From the IMG/VR virus record IMGVR_UViG_3300033144_008489, positions 1 to 64,000 of that record: a DNA stretch of 64,000 nucleotides; one strand, given 5' to 3'. The translations under genes and the position numbers were made by a program. The DNA comes from a virus. The first letter of the stretch is position 1. Every line of letters begins with the position of its first letter. Below are positions 31,668 through 41,742 of this stretch, in pieces. The notes under the pieces are model-generated. The model saw nothing but the letters and a program-made list of their open reading frames with translations, did not search any database and was not told where the DNA came from.

Positions 31668-32327
31668 TCAAAAACTTAAGCGCCAGGTCACCGTCAAAAT
31701 TGAGGTCACGGGTTTCGAGATCACGCTGAACGTCAGGTAGTTGACGAGGATGTCGTAGTTCGTGACATCGATGGACGGGTCGTATGCCTGACCGCCGTTG
31801 CCTGCGAAGTTCGGATTGTTGTTGATGGTCCCCGTGTTGTCCGAGATGGTCGAAAGCAAACCCATCTCGTTGAGCGGCCCGACGGCCTCCGACTCACCGT
31901 AGATCGTCGTGAAATCCACGACGTTCGTGGGAATCGCGACTGCCGCTCCGTTGGCATCACGGAAAGTCGTTTCGGAGAAAGGCTTTCGTGCAATCGCGTT
32001 GTTGAGCCGACGCTGTTCGTTCGACGGGGCGTCGGGGTTGAGCACAGCGCCTGGGGCCCCGGTGCCAACACCGAGCATGTTGATCCCGTGTGCGGGCTCT
32101 CGCGGGTCCTTCATCAAGCGCGCAACCAAAAGGCTGGCGTCGAGCGTGACGACGTTGTGGACATCTCGATGTTCTTGCAGGATGCCCGTTGCGGCATCGT
32201 GCATCTCGATGAAGACGCGGCCTTTGGCGGTCGCCATGATCATGGCGTTCTCCGCCATGCGGGTTCCCATGCCGACCTTGAAGCCCGTGCGGGCTCTCTG
32301 CATGTTTTCACGAATTACTCTGGGCAT
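31668..32327 (-). CDS. Putative tail/fibre structural protein
   Basis: 219 aa, preceded by AGGGAGA. It has a basic N-terminus (MPRVIRENMQRARTG), then a beta-rich body with GINMLGVGTGAPG, an RKPFSETTF segment and a PTNVVDFTTIYGESEAVGPL stretch, the last typical of small tail-associated phage proteins that I have seen without a defined role. There is no signal peptide, no helix-rich region and no catalytic motif. It lies between the 1,832-aa lectin-like protein and the HNH gene. Structural role inferred from composition and context. Confidence 0.72.
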   Translation of the reverse strand: MPRVIRENMQRARTGFKVGMGTRMAENAMIMATAKGRVFIEMHDAATGILQEHRDVHNVVTLDASLLVARLMKDPREPAHGINMLGVGTGAPGAVLNPDAPSNEQRRLNNAIARKPFSETTFRDANGAAVAIPTNVVDFTTIYGESEAVGPLNEMGLLSTISDNTGTINNNPNFAGNGGQAYDPSIDVTNYDILVNYLTFSVISKPVTSILTVTWRLSF

Positions 32328-32367
32328 GGGATCTCCCTGTTATTGCCTTCTGATAGGACGAAAACCG

Positions 32368-35300
32368 CTACGGACCGAGCGACTCTGTTCCGAAAAAGAT
32401 GTTGGTGGTTGTGTCCGTGAGCGTGTCGTAAAGCTGACCAAACACACTCCATCCCACAGTACCGTCAGGACCTTGGAAGGGAGGCGTTTCCGGACCGAGC
32501 GGCGTGAACAAAATCGCTTCTTGGAGATTGCCCCCTGGTGGTGCGTCTCCCCCGCTCGCCATGAGGAAAGTGCTGCTGGTAGGTTGACCAAAACCATTGA
32601 CTGGCCCGTCACTGAATGTGATGGGCTGCGTTTCGGTGAAAGCCAAGCCTGAGAGTCCGATGCCGATCAATCCGTTGCCGATGTCGCCAGGATCGTTGCC
32701 GGGATTTCCCGCTTCTGCGGCACCCGGTAAGCCATCGTCACAAAACGGCGAAAGGCGACACTCTTCACCTTCGGACACTTCGCAGAAATCGATGTCCTCG
32801 AACTGCGTCTTCGGGTCTGAACGGAAATCTCGGAACCGAAACGGATCGTTGAGGATGAAATCCGGGTCCGTGTTGAGCAGGTCGTTGGGATCGTTGATCC
32901 TCGATCCCCACGCCAAGAAGCCCTCGTCCGTCATCACCTGAGAAGTCTCGAAAGGTGGCGTCCCCTCGTTGAGCAACGTGGTGCCATCCAGGAGTGGCTG
33001 CGAGCACAGGTAGGTCTTGGTCAGCGGTCGGCCAGGGGCAAAGCTGACCTCCACCGGGATCTTGATGGGAGTCTGGTTATCATCCGGGAACTCGACATCT
33101 TCGTTGAAGATAGCAAGATCCTCGTCAACCGGTTCCTCTCCAAAAAACAGGATGTCGAGCTCAAAGGCTGGATCGGTGATGGTGATGATCTGGGTCGCTA
33201 CGTCGAAGGAGAAAACGTCCGGCAAAAGGAGGATCTGCGACCCATCCCGCACTGTGACCAACACCTGGAACACACGAGCTGCGGTGATGTTCGCGCCGGC
33301 CAGTTGGATCGTGGTGGCGTTCTCCGAGATCACCGTCACCACCTCCACGGTGGTGTCCTCGAAAAACTCTCCGCTCGTGATGACGTTGAACTGGTTCAAC
33401 ACCATGTGCGGCGGCATGATGATGTCTTCGGTCGCGTACTTGTAGATCCGGTAGCGAACCTCGTCGATGCGCGTCTGGCTGATCGACCTCGGGTCCAGAG
33501 ATCCGAAGGAAACGAACCCCAACGTTTCATCCGACGGGCTTCGCGGAAGGTCTCGGTACTCGACGTTGATCCACCCAGCACTCGGCTCCGTGAACTGCGT
33601 CGCAAAATCCCCAGTGAACCCAGGAGGAGGCGGCAGGTCTGGACGCAAAATGGTGACACCCCAACCGGGATCTCGATGAATCCGGGCCCGAATCCTCGAA
33701 CGCCAGTCCATCTCTTCGACCACGGCAGTGAGATCGGAGTTGGGCACATCCAGCGTGTCCGTCCGAGGGATTTTCCACTGGTTGATGTCGTCTACGTCAC
33801 CTCCGAGCCAAACGCCCAACGTGCGCATGGCTGTCGAAGGCGGCAGCACCACCACCGAGAAATCTTCGATCTGGATCTGGGCATCCGTCGTCGTGCTTGC
33901 GAACCCCAACGTGGCTTGCGTGTCCGTGGAGGAGAACGAAAACAACGTGTAGTCCGTGGTCCCAAGAACCACGTCGTCCACAACCACAGTGACCGTATCC
34001 GTGTCCGTGTCGGCAATGACTCGATACGTGTGGATCTCACCGTCGTTCCATGCCACGTCGAAGGCTGCAACTTCGAGGCCCGTCTCCAGGGAAAACAGGA
34101 ACACCTGGTCGGGGTCGGCACCGGCTGCGACACGAAGCTGTAGGCCAACACCCCGAGCAGCGCCAATCGGCCCCACATCGGTGCCGATGAAGATGCCGGT
34201 ATCGCCATCAGCGTCCGTCGCCCCTATCGTCACAACTTGGATGCGCGACTCAAAAATACGGCCATCACCAGCCAACTCCGTGACTCCGGTTTGAAGCAGA
34301 ATCAGGGAGTAGAGGAGGGTCTCCCCAGCAACCTGGGTGAACTGGAGCCGCTGCCCTTGAACTTGCTCGAGAGTCAGACCCCCGCTCTTGATCCATCCTT
34401 GTTGGTCAGGCAACAACAGGCCCGACAACGAGAGGTTTTCGAGATTCAACAGAGACCGCTCGGTCGCACTTTCCACGTACAAGAGGGTCCCCAGGCGAAC
34501 TTCGCGTAGGCCATCACGGACGCTGTAGAGCAGGTCTCCCGCACCCAGGACTCCGCTGTCCACCTGGAACGTGGTGTCCAAGTCAATGGCCAGGCGACGT
34601 GTCAGGAACGGCTCAACGCGCGCATACCCGATGGTCAAATCCTGGCCTTCAACTCCGAGCTGGTTGTCAGCAGAGGTCGCCTTGAGCAAAACCTGGTCGC
34701 CCGTCGCATCGATGATGCGCGATCCAAACTCTTGGGTGAGGAACCAGATGTTATTCGGGTCGTCCTCGGGGAGGACGTTCATCTCCGCGGCGACAACGAT
34801 CTGACGGAAGTTCTGTGTGGTGACCGCCGGATCGACGGCGTACCGCATGAAGTTCCAGCTACTCAGGTTGCGAGCTCGACGGTCCAGGGACCCCCAGAAG
34901 ATCTCCCCGTCCTGACCCGTGGGGTACAGCAGCACACCATCGGGAGGGATCGCAAAAGGAGGAGCCCCCTCGAGCGTCAAAGAAGACCCGGCAAAGGAAC
35001 TCCCCACAAACAACTCAGCGAAGCCCTTGGGCAACAGCTTGATGTCGTTCTTGATGACGAGCCGGTAGGTCACTGGACGCCCCACCTGGCCGTCCCCATC
35101 CCAACGAGCCTCGAACACGATCGTGAAATCACGGTTCCCGAAAAGCTGAGAGTCGGCCGGGAAAGAGGACGAGGGATCGATGAAAACCGTGCTCGTACCG
35201 TCAGTCTGATCGACGATCTGGAGGACTTCGTAGGTACCGGCTTGGGTCCCGTCCAGGATCTGGAAGCGAACAAGGTCGTCCGAAATCAACCGCTCTCGAA

Positions 35301-37866
35301 TGAGCTGCGGCAGCGCGTCGCTGTCCGTCCGGAAAGACGTAGCGTCCAAGATCTCGATAGGAGTTTGGTACGCAAGCTCCCAGGACTCTGCAAGCTCCGG
35401 GAAAGCCGGGTCCACCAGCATGCCGACGTGCTGCACGTCATTGATGATCAAGCACCCCACCAAGTAGAGGTGGTCGTTCGTGTGACACCCGAACCCAACA
35501 CCCGTAAACACCCCATCCGGAGAGGGGAGGATCTCGGCCTCTTCTTCGGTTGCCGCAAACGTGGTTGACGGAAGCACCTGGAACCGCGCCACCAAAATGA
35601 GGGACTGCTGGAAGTCCGTCTCGATCTCTTGCGTGAAAAAGGTAACTTCACCTTCACCGTAAGGACCGCTGGTGGCCTTGAAAACCTGGAAAATCCCGTC
35701 AGCCATGGCCTCTTCAAGAGACAAGAGGTTGGGAGGCTGGATGAGATCGAAAGCCGGATCGGTAGGATCGAACCCGTCGAGCTCATCGACCCCAACAAGG
35801 GCCCAAGCGGGAGTGGCGTCCACGGGGTCAACGGTGCCCTCGTAAAACACCACGACACCCTCAAGATCGCGCTCTTCATCGGAGAGTGCGACCTGGTGCG
35901 GGTTGCGGTTCAACAGCATCGACGTGGGGCTGTTGAGAGACGCCGTGTAGGGTTTTTGGAACGCGACGAACCGAGGACTGCGGAGCAGCGGCTTGCGGAT
36001 GTCAGGGCCCCCAGGGCCCAGCACGAGGCCCATCGGGAACCGGGAGAACTCGATGCCGTTGGTGCCCCCACCAGGCAGGCCTACCCCATTGGAGTTGCCT
36101 CCCGTGGGACACAGCGGCTTGCAGTCGTACTTGTTGAGGACCACCCCCAAGGTGTTGAGGCCGGCCATCGCCATGATGGGCGACGGGAACCAGATGTAGT
36201 CCACAGCCACGTCCATCGTGCCAGGAGGCATCAACGGAATCGGGATGACGAGGAAGATCTTGCCGTAGTACGGGTTGACCAACTCGACCTCGATCGGTGT
36301 CCCGTTCACGTAAACCACCACGTCCCCCTTCGTCGCAGGGGTGGCGTCTCCCCACCCCTTCACCAACGGCCCCTTGGCCGTCAGGAGGAAGTCCTTGGCA
36401 TTCGCAGCCGACCCCAGGAAAGGCGCCCCTAGGTTGTGAAGGAAGTTCCACGCTGCCGAGAAAACCGTCTGCGTTGCCGTGAACAAGATGCCCTGCAACG
36501 GGAAATCGATGATGTCGTAGACGCCGTCAGGGTTGAGAAGGAACTGGATGCCTGCGGGGAATCCTGGGGCTCCGTCGAAATCCGCAGTCAGCCCCGCAAC
36601 GATGGGCTCGCCGTTAACGACGACGGTGTACGTGTCCGCCTTCTGGTTGCGAACCAAAGAGACCGTGACGGCTTGGCTTGTCCAATCGATGCTCGAACTG
36701 GCTGTGAAAGTCCCTGAGTTGATCTCGAGGGTGTCGATCCCAGCGACACGCTTGAACGACAGGTCGACCTGGACGGCCCCATCGTTGATCAAAATCAGGA
36801 GGACACTGTCGGCACCCGGTACCGGGTCGATCTGCACAGCCGCCGACGCATCGAACGTCACATCCGCGCGGTAACTCGACCCTGGGATGAGCTTGCCGCT
36901 CGTGTCCAGGAACCTCCAGCCGTACCCGAACCCGATGGGCACGGTGAGCAGGATTTCGTCGATGCCTTGCGTCGTCGTGCCGCTCCCGATCTCCTGGGAC
37001 ATGAAGTCCGCCTGGGGATCGTTCGGCAAAAACGTCGCATCATAGTCAAATGCCGTCGCAGGGCTCACGACACCGACGTAGTCGGCCGAGGTCATCCCGA
37101 TGACATCGACCTTCACCTGCTTGAAGTCGGCGTTGTACGGATGCGTGACGCTCTGAGGGATGATGTTCTGCGGGAAGGTGGTCTCGTACCCGTAGGCATC
37201 GAGTTGCAAGATGCCAGGAGTGAACCCAGCTTCGTCCAACATGTCCTGCTCGAAGTCGTACCGAAGCTCCGTACCCGACTCAGGAGTGATCGTGAAAGGA
37301 GGCGGCTCGCCTTTGCACAGCACTTCGGCTTGGTTCAAAGGGGCATAGGCGGCGATTGCAGTTCCACCAATATCTCGAGGCCCAACCACGATCACGCGGT
37401 AGAGGCCCCCGAGGGTGGTGCCGGTGTGGTTCAGGAGAACGGAAGTCGGACCCCAGACACCAGGGACGCCCTCTTGGACGCTGATGACCGTGACGGGCGC
37501 AGCACCGATGAGGTCGAGGATCGTGTAACTTGCCGGATCGAAAAGATCGGCATCCGGCGACATCTCGTTCGAGAAAAAGACCTCGATGATGAACCCGGTG
37601 ATGGAGATCGCTGCGATGACCTCTGGCGGGTTCGCCAGCGCATCCATGCAGCCGTACGCGCCGGTGCCATAGGCGCAGCCGCCGTAGCCCCCAGTGATCG
37701 CGATCGTTGGTTTTCCGAAACCGCCCAGGGCTCCGTAAGGACTCGTGCCGTAGCCGTACCCCCCATACCCTCCAAGCGGAGGGACCGTGGGTGGAAGCAT
37801 GACGCCCCCCAGTCCCCCATAGGGTCCTGTTCCGTAGGGCTCAAGTCCGTAACCAAAAACGCTCAT
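32368..37866 (-). CDS. Very large virion protein with Gly/Tyr-rich N-terminus and lectin-like domains
   Basis: 1,832 aa. The first ~75 residues are made of YGTGPYGG/YGGYGYG-type repeats, a flexible aromatic low-complexity region. Several later segments look like laminin-G/concanavalin-type beta sandwiches: RADVTFDASAAVQIDP ... YTVVVNGEPIVAGL (about 36580-36880), and FESRIQVVTIG ... IHTYRVIADTDTDTVTVVVD (about 33900-34260). The C-terminal third contains a Cys-containing patch (FCEVSEGEECRLSPFC). No catalytic residues were identified. Such modules bind glycans, so a host-surface or capsule-binding appendage is a reasonable inference. The gene is preceded by a short C-rich leader with a six-base repeat and lacks an obvious ribosome-binding site. 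Confidence 0.82.
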   Translation of the reverse strand: MSVFGYGLEPYGTGPYGGLGGVMLPPTVPPLGGYGGYGYGTSPYGALGGFGKPTIAITGGYGGCAYGTGAYGCMDALANPPEVIAAISITGFIIEVFFSNEMSPDADLFDPASYTILDLIGAAPVTVISVQEGVPGVWGPTSVLLNHTGTTLGGLYRVIVVGPRDIGGTAIAAYAPLNQAEVLCKGEPPPFTITPESGTELRYDFEQDMLDEAGFTPGILQLDAYGYETTFPQNIIPQSVTHPYNADFKQVKVDVIGMTSADYVGVVSPATAFDYDATFLPNDPQADFMSQEIGSGTTTQGIDEILLTVPIGFGYGWRFLDTSGKLIPGSSYRADVTFDASAAVQIDPVPGADSVLLILINDGAVQVDLSFKRVAGIDTLEINSGTFTASSSIDWTSQAVTVSLVRNQKADTYTVVVNGEPIVAGLTADFDGAPGFPAGIQFLLNPDGVYDIIDFPLQGILFTATQTVFSAAWNFLHNLGAPFLGSAANAKDFLLTAKGPLVKGWGDATPATKGDVVVYVNGTPIEVELVNPYYGKIFLVIPIPLMPPGTMDVAVDYIWFPSPIMAMAGLNTLGVVLNKYDCKPLCPTGGNSNGVGLPGGGTNGIEFSRFPMGLVLGPGGPDIRKPLLRSPRFVAFQKPYTASLNSPTSMLLNRNPHQVALSDEERDLEGVVVFYEGTVDPVDATPAWALVGVDELDGFDPTDPAFDLIQPPNLLSLEEAMADGIFQVFKATSGPYGEGEVTFFTQEIETDFQQSLILVARFQVLPSTTFAATEEEAEILPSPDGVFTGVGFGCHTNDHLYLVGCLIINDVQHVGMLVDPAFPELAESWELAYQTPIEILDATSFRTDSDALPQLIRERLISDDLVRFQILDGTQAGTYEVLQIVDQTDGTSTVFIDPSSSFPADSQLFGNRDFTIVFEARWDGDGQVGRPVTYRLVIKNDIKLLPKGFAELFVGSSFAGSSLTLEGAPPFAIPPDGVLLYPTGQDGEIFWGSLDRRARNLSSWNFMRYAVDPAVTTQNFRQIVVAAEMNVLPEDDPNNIWFLTQEFGSRIIDATGDQVLLKATSADNQLGVEGQDLTIGYARVEPFLTRRLAIDLDTTFQVDSGVLGAGDLLYSVRDGLREVRLGTLLYVESATERSLLNLENLSLSGLLLPDQQGWIKSGGLTLEQVQGQRLQFTQVAGETLLYSLILLQTGVTELAGDGRIFESRIQVVTIGATDADGDTGIFIGTDVGPIGAARGVGLQLRVAAGADPDQVFLFSLETGLEVAAFDVAWNDGEIHTYRVIADTDTDTVTVVVDDVVLGTTDYTLFSFSSTDTQATLGFASTTTDAQIQIEDFSVVVLPPSTAMRTLGVWLGGDVDDINQWKIPRTDTLDVPNSDLTAVVEEMDWRSRIRARIHRDPGWGVTILRPDLPPPPGFTGDFATQFTEPSAGWINVEYRDLPRSPSDETLGFVSFGSLDPRSISQTRIDEVRYRIYKYATEDIIMPPHMVLNQFNVITSGEFFEDTTVEVVTVISENATTIQLAGANITAARVFQVLVTVRDGSQILLLPDVFSFDVATQIITITDPAFELDILFFGEEPVDEDLAIFNEDVEFPDDNQTPIKIPVEVSFAPGRPLTKTYLCSQPLLDGTTLLNEGTPPFETSQVMTDEGFLAWGSRINDPNDLLNTDPDFILNDPFRFRDFRSDPKTQFEDIDFCEVSEGEECRLSPFCDDGLPGAAEAGNPGNDPGDIGNGLIGIGLSGLAFTETQPITFSDGPVNGFGQPTSSTFLMASGGDAPPGGNLQEAILFTPLGPETPPFQGPDGTVGWSVFGQLYDTLTDTTTNIFFGTESLGP

Positions 37867-37882
37867 CTACCACAGCACAAAG

Positions 37883-37905
37883 TTGGGGTTGGGGTTGGGG
37901 TTGGG
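37883..37905. repeat. (TTGGGG)n repeat, G-quadruplex-forming
   Basis: The plus strand carries TTGGGG three times followed by TTGGG, giving G-runs at 37885-37888, 37891-37894, 37897-37900 and 37903-37905 with TT loops. This is the canonical form for a stable intramolecular G-quadruplex. It fills most of the 40-nt gap between the tail fibre stop and the 1,832-aa gene start. The G-rich strand is the template for leftward transcription; the mRNA is C-rich. Confidence 0.9.
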
Positions 37906-37906
37906 A

Positions 37907-40240
37907 TTAGACACTACCGGTGAGAGACACAGTCAGTCCGTCTGTTCCGACAGGTTGAAGTGCTGGGTAGGTGACCTGGAACAGAAGCATGTGGGGAACC
38001 GTGGGAGGCACCACAAAGCCCAGTTGCGCAAGCGGTTGGACGATGAAAGCGCCGACGGGGACACCCGGTGCGATGGGACCAGGCAAGAAACTGAGATCGA
38101 AACCGGCTGCGGCGTATCCCGCACCACCGCCAGGATCGATGATGGGAACAATCGGGCCACCGAACGGCGCCAAGTACACTTGAAGGAAGGTACCGACCGT
38201 GAATGGGCCACCTACAGCCCAGATAAGCTGGAGGGGACCGGCAGCCCCTGGAGCGCCCGCAGGGCCCGCAAGGAACGTGAACCCCGTCGCGCTGTTGATG
38301 ACATCGTATTCCTGAACGATGAGCGGCGGAACGATGACCGCAGGCGGAGTCACGACGAGCATCTGCCGGGAGTAGGTCTCTTGGACCACACCGCTCGCAG
38401 CCAACGTGAGCTGCCCTTGCGCATTGACCGTCAGATCGGTGCGTGTGTACGCGCCCGCAGCCACACCGGTGGCCGTGATATCAACCTGAGCCGGTGTACC
38501 GTTGCCGCCGCCGACAGTGGCTGTCGTACCAGTACCGTTACTGAAAATACGGTAATCGGTCAGGGCGCCTGAAACCGCATGCGTGACGAACGGTGCGGTA
38601 CTCGGAGCCGCGCCACCACCACCGCCGCCGGCAATCTCGTCGATAGCGTCCTGCACGTTCTCCGACACAAGGCCCGAAACCGTGTTGTCGTAGAACAAGG
38701 ATGTACCGATGGTGAGGGCCTGACGTGTGACGGCACCGACCTGGGTGATCGTGCCGTACTCCGACGACGCCATCCGCAAGTAGGCCGTGCCACCAACACC
38801 GGTGCTGTCGATCGTGAAACCCAGGAACCCAGGAGCTCCTGTGGTCGTATCGCCAAGAAGAGTCCGACGAAGCGTCAGGGAAAGATCGCCCAGGACGCCC
38901 ACGGCATCCGCGTTGACCTCGATGGCTTCCGTGATGGCACTCGCCGCATCGACGATGACCTGACAGCCATCGTCAAAAATGAGGTCTTCGGACCAGCTCT
39001 GGATCGCGAACTCGGTGCCGGCACCGGCGTTTTGAACCTGTTGGAACTTCGTGCCCTTGAACAGAGCCGTGACGCCACCGAACTGGGTGGGGTCCACCTG
39101 ACCAATACTCGGCCCGATGAACATCGACTCCTTCGCAAAAAGAGCGGAGGTGCCCAACGTCGAGGTGACACTGAACGCAGTCGATTCGTGACTGAATGTA
39201 TCGGTCTGAATGACCCGAGTGTTCTCAAGGAAAGCCCGACCGCGTTCGACGGAAACACCGGACCCTTGATCGACCGCGCCACCGCCGTTCTGGAGCAGCT
39301 CGGTGTTGACCAGGTACACGTCACCCTCACCAACTTTGCGAAGCAGCGCGTTGGTCGTGGCCCCGACGTTCTCGAGGATGAGGTTCGAGAGGTAGCAGTA
39401 CTCGCCCAGGTTCGGGAGGTTGGCCGTGAACGTCAGTTCGGCGGGAGCCACGCCTCCGTTCGCGGCCCGAATGTTCACGCTACGATCAAAGTCAGGGTGC
39501 TCACCGGTCCCGCCGCCGGATGACGGCCATCCGATGACGTGAACGTAAGGCTTGAACTCGATGTCCTCTTCGTAAAAACCAGGCCGCACGGCCACGATCA
39601 TGGGCTGTGTTGCGCTCGGGAGGACGCCACCGTTGAAATCGGCGTTGGTCTCGGCCGCGAGGATGGCCTCGGTGATCGTGGAAAAGTCAGCGAACCCTTC
39701 TGCGATGGCGGGATCGTTCGGAACCGCCAAATTGTCTTTGCCACGGTTCGCATCGACGTAGATGATGCGACCGCTCGCACTGACGTGCTGGACCAGACAA
39801 AGAAGTCGGTTGAGATTGAAGTTCTGGTCGTCGGCCCACCCCTCTGCGGAGATGTCCACAGGGATGATGCCACTGCCGTCACGGCGCTCACCGGCCGCGA
39901 CCAACGACAAATCCCCGAAGAACGTGTCGTAGCGAAGACGAACGTACTGTTCGTCTTGGGTTGGGAGACCTGCGTCAATGACGAGACGAATCAGGTACGC
40001 GCCCTGGTTATCGACATCGAAGGTGACGGGACCAGGGCCGAAGATGTTGCCAACAAGGACGGCGGCAGAATCCACCCGGTCCTTGTCTTGGGGGGCGTAA
40101 GCGATCGACCAGGCGTAGGTGTTGGCGGGACCGCCAACATCGGAGAGCTCTACGGTATCCCCTGCCCGGAGATCATCGCGGCTCGCCCCAACCACCGGAT
40201 TGATACCGTTGACGAGACTTTGGATCAGTGCGGTAGCCAT
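37907..40240 (-). CDS. Tail fibre protein with beta-helix domain
   Basis: 777 aa with GAGGAAG as ribosome-binding sequence. The N-terminal ~100 residues form an Ig/PKD-like domain (DTVELSDVGGPANTYAWS). From ~residue 150 the pattern IIYVDANRGKDN ... FSTITEAILAA ... IVAVRPGFYEEDI is that of right-handed parallel beta-helix (pectate-lyase-like) tail proteins, continuing to about residue 500. The fibre motif SGLVSENVQDAIDEI (about 38625-38680) precedes a Gly-rich hinge, then a Pro/Gly-rich C-terminal part suited to a trimeric tip. No polysaccharide-degrading active site is identifiable. Position right after the J and I genes matches the H (tail fibre) position of P2-type clusters. It is likely the receptor-binding or side fibre. 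Confidence 0.85.
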   Translation of the reverse strand: MATALIQSLVNGINPVVGASRDDLRAGDTVELSDVGGPANTYAWSIAYAPQDKDRVDSAAVLVGNIFGPGPVTFDVDNQGAYLIRLVIDAGLPTQDEQYVRLRYDTFFGDLSLVAAGERRDGSGIIPVDISAEGWADDQNFNLNRLLCLVQHVSASGRIIYVDANRGKDNLAVPNDPAIAEGFADFSTITEAILAAETNADFNGGVLPSATQPMIVAVRPGFYEEDIEFKPYVHVIGWPSSGGGTGEHPDFDRSVNIRAANGGVAPAELTFTANLPNLGEYCYLSNLILENVGATTNALLRKVGEGDVYLVNTELLQNGGGAVDQGSGVSVERGRAFLENTRVIQTDTFSHESTAFSVTSTLGTSALFAKESMFIGPSIGQVDPTQFGGVTALFKGTKFQQVQNAGAGTEFAIQSWSEDLIFDDGCQVIVDAASAITEAIEVNADAVGVLGDLSLTLRRTLLGDTTTGAPGFLGFTIDSTGVGGTAYLRMASSEYGTITQVGAVTRQALTIGTSLFYDNTVSGLVSENVQDAIDEIAGGGGGGAAPSTAPFVTHAVSGALTDYRIFSNGTGTTATVGGGNGTPAQVDITATGVAAGAYTRTDLTVNAQGQLTLAASGVVQETYSRQMLVVTPPAVIVPPLIVQEYDVINSATGFTFLAGPAGAPGAAGPLQLIWAVGGPFTVGTFLQVYLAPFGGPIVPIIDPGGGAGYAAAGFDLSFLPGPIAPGVPVGAFIVQPLAQLGFVVPPTVPHMLLFQVTYPALQPVGTDGLTVSLTGSV

Positions 40241-40308
40241 GTTGCTTCCTCGGCCGGGAATTCGGCAGTTCTATCCTTGGGCTGGGTATAGGCCGGCCAC
40301 CGAAGCCG

Positions 40309-41742
40309 CTAGATGTAGAATTGAGCCGAAACGTCCTCGGCCAGAACGGTAAAAGGTGTGCGGACACCCAGGCGCTCCACCGTGACCTTGTAGATCTGCC
40401 CTATGGCTTCCTGTGGCATCCTGGTGGCGATTTGGAGGATACTCGGCGCAACTCGCACACCCGTCACCAGGGACCCCGCAGGGACCAAACCAACGGCTCC
40501 TCCGTTGTTTCCGAGAAGAGTTTCGAGCCGATAACTTCCCGCATTGGGCCCTACGAGAAAAGTCAGGATTTCACCTTCCACGGCATCGGAAAAATCCTGG
40601 TTCAGATCTTCCAAGTCACCCTCGGCATCCGCGGTCGCTTCCCCGCTCAGGCCAGTTGGGCTCGTGCTGTAGGACCGCGGGTTAAGCGTCGTGATGCCGT
40701 CGGTCGTCGTGCTGTCTTCGCCAAAAATGAGACGTTGAAGACCCGCCACACGAAATCGCCCAAAAGTGGCGCCATCGACTCCCCCGTTACCGGGCGCGCT
40801 GTTGACCCCTTCGAGCACCTCCAAAGTAGCGCCGGGACACACCGAACGGAAATCGAGCGTCACATCTTGAAAAAGCATGCGGCCCGGCAGCGTGGTGCCC
40901 TGGTCCCCATTGATCTCCTTCATGCCGCAGCAGAACTTCCGGAAATCCTCGTAGTACCAGGGGTCCAGATCGATCATCGGCTCGGCGGAGAACAACTCGC
41001 CAAACGCATCAAGGAAAAGGTGCCGGTACTCGTACAGAGCCTTCGCCGGCTTGAGCGCACGCAGGATGCGGATGTTGTTGCGAAGAACCTTGAAAGGCTC
41101 CTCGGGAAACCCGGTGCCGAGCGCCCCAGTAATCAGGTCGCCCGTAGTAGGGTCCGTGAAAACGGTCACACACAAGACGTTGATCTCGAACTCGTTCTGT
41201 TCACCGAAGCCCCATGCGGTGTTCGGGTCGGTGGCGAAGTCCACTTTGGCCAACACCTGGATCACCGCTTCCGTCAAAAGCTCGAGACCCTCCTCGACCA
41301 CGTCTTTCGTTGCCCCTTGGAGGAGCAGCAAAATCATCCGACGAAGGAACTCACGGTAGGTCAAGTCACCATCGACCTCTGGAATGCCGGGAGGGGACTT
41401 GGTCGTGTCGGGGAACACGAGCGTCCCGATCATCTGCCAGAGGAACTCTGGACGTGCGAAGTCCACATCGGACTCCAGACCTACGTCCTCAAGTTCGAGT
41501 TGGATCTGGGCAAGCTGCTCCGCCAGGGCTTGGTATTGGAGGACGTAGTAGGGGCCCGGAACTTCGGCAACATAGTTCGAAGGGAGGATCTGCTGAAACG
41601 TCCGCAGGATCGAGTTGGTGATGTCGCGAAGAGTGCGACTCCCTTGCTGCCCTGCCGTCGTGATGGGCGCCGGGTTTTGCTCACGCGTGAACGGCAGGTA
41701 CGGCGTCTCAGGAAGAACGAGTGGCTTCTTTTCGTCAGACAC
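40309..41742 (-). CDS. Baseplate/tail protein in gpI position
   Basis: 477 aa; its start overlaps the J-like gene's stop by 8 nt. The N-terminal half is helical (LQYQALAEQLAQIQLELEDVGLES; FLRRMILLLLQGATKDVVEE), and the C-terminal ~200 residues are beta-rich. In P2-like and many other myophages the gene after J encodes gpI, which links the baseplate wedge to tail fibres, and the tail fibre gene follows; that order is kept here. Sequence resemblance to gpI is not strong enough to be sure by eye, so the call rests mainly on synteny plus the helical N-terminus. Confidence 0.72.
   Translation of the reverse strand: MSDEKKPLVLPETPYLPFTREQNPAPITTAGQQGSRTLRDITNSILRTFQQILPSNYVAEVPGPYYVLQYQALAEQLAQIQLELEDVGLESDVDFARPEFLWQMIGTLVFPDTTKSPPGIPEVDGDLTYREFLRRMILLLLQGATKDVVEEGLELLTEAVIQVLAKVDFATDPNTAWGFGEQNEFEINVLCVTVFTDPTTGDLITGALGTGFPEEPFKVLRNNIRILRALKPAKALYEYRHLFLDAFGELFSAEPMIDLDPWYYEDFRKFCCGMKEINGDQGTTLPGRMLFQDVTLDFRSVCPGATLEVLEGVNSAPGNGGVDGATFGRFRVAGLQRLIFGEDSTTTDGITTLNPRSYSTSPTGLSGEATADAEGDLEDLNQDFSDAVEGEILTFLVGPNAGSYRLETLLGNNGGAVGLVPAGSLVTGVRVAPSILQIATRMPQEAIGQIYKVTVERLGVRTPFTVLAEDVSAQFYI

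Noticed and set aside
37883-37905. Telomere or linear-genome end made of TTGGGG repeats
   Set aside because: Only 3-4 units, internal, flanked by intact structural genes; much too short and misplaced for a telomere.
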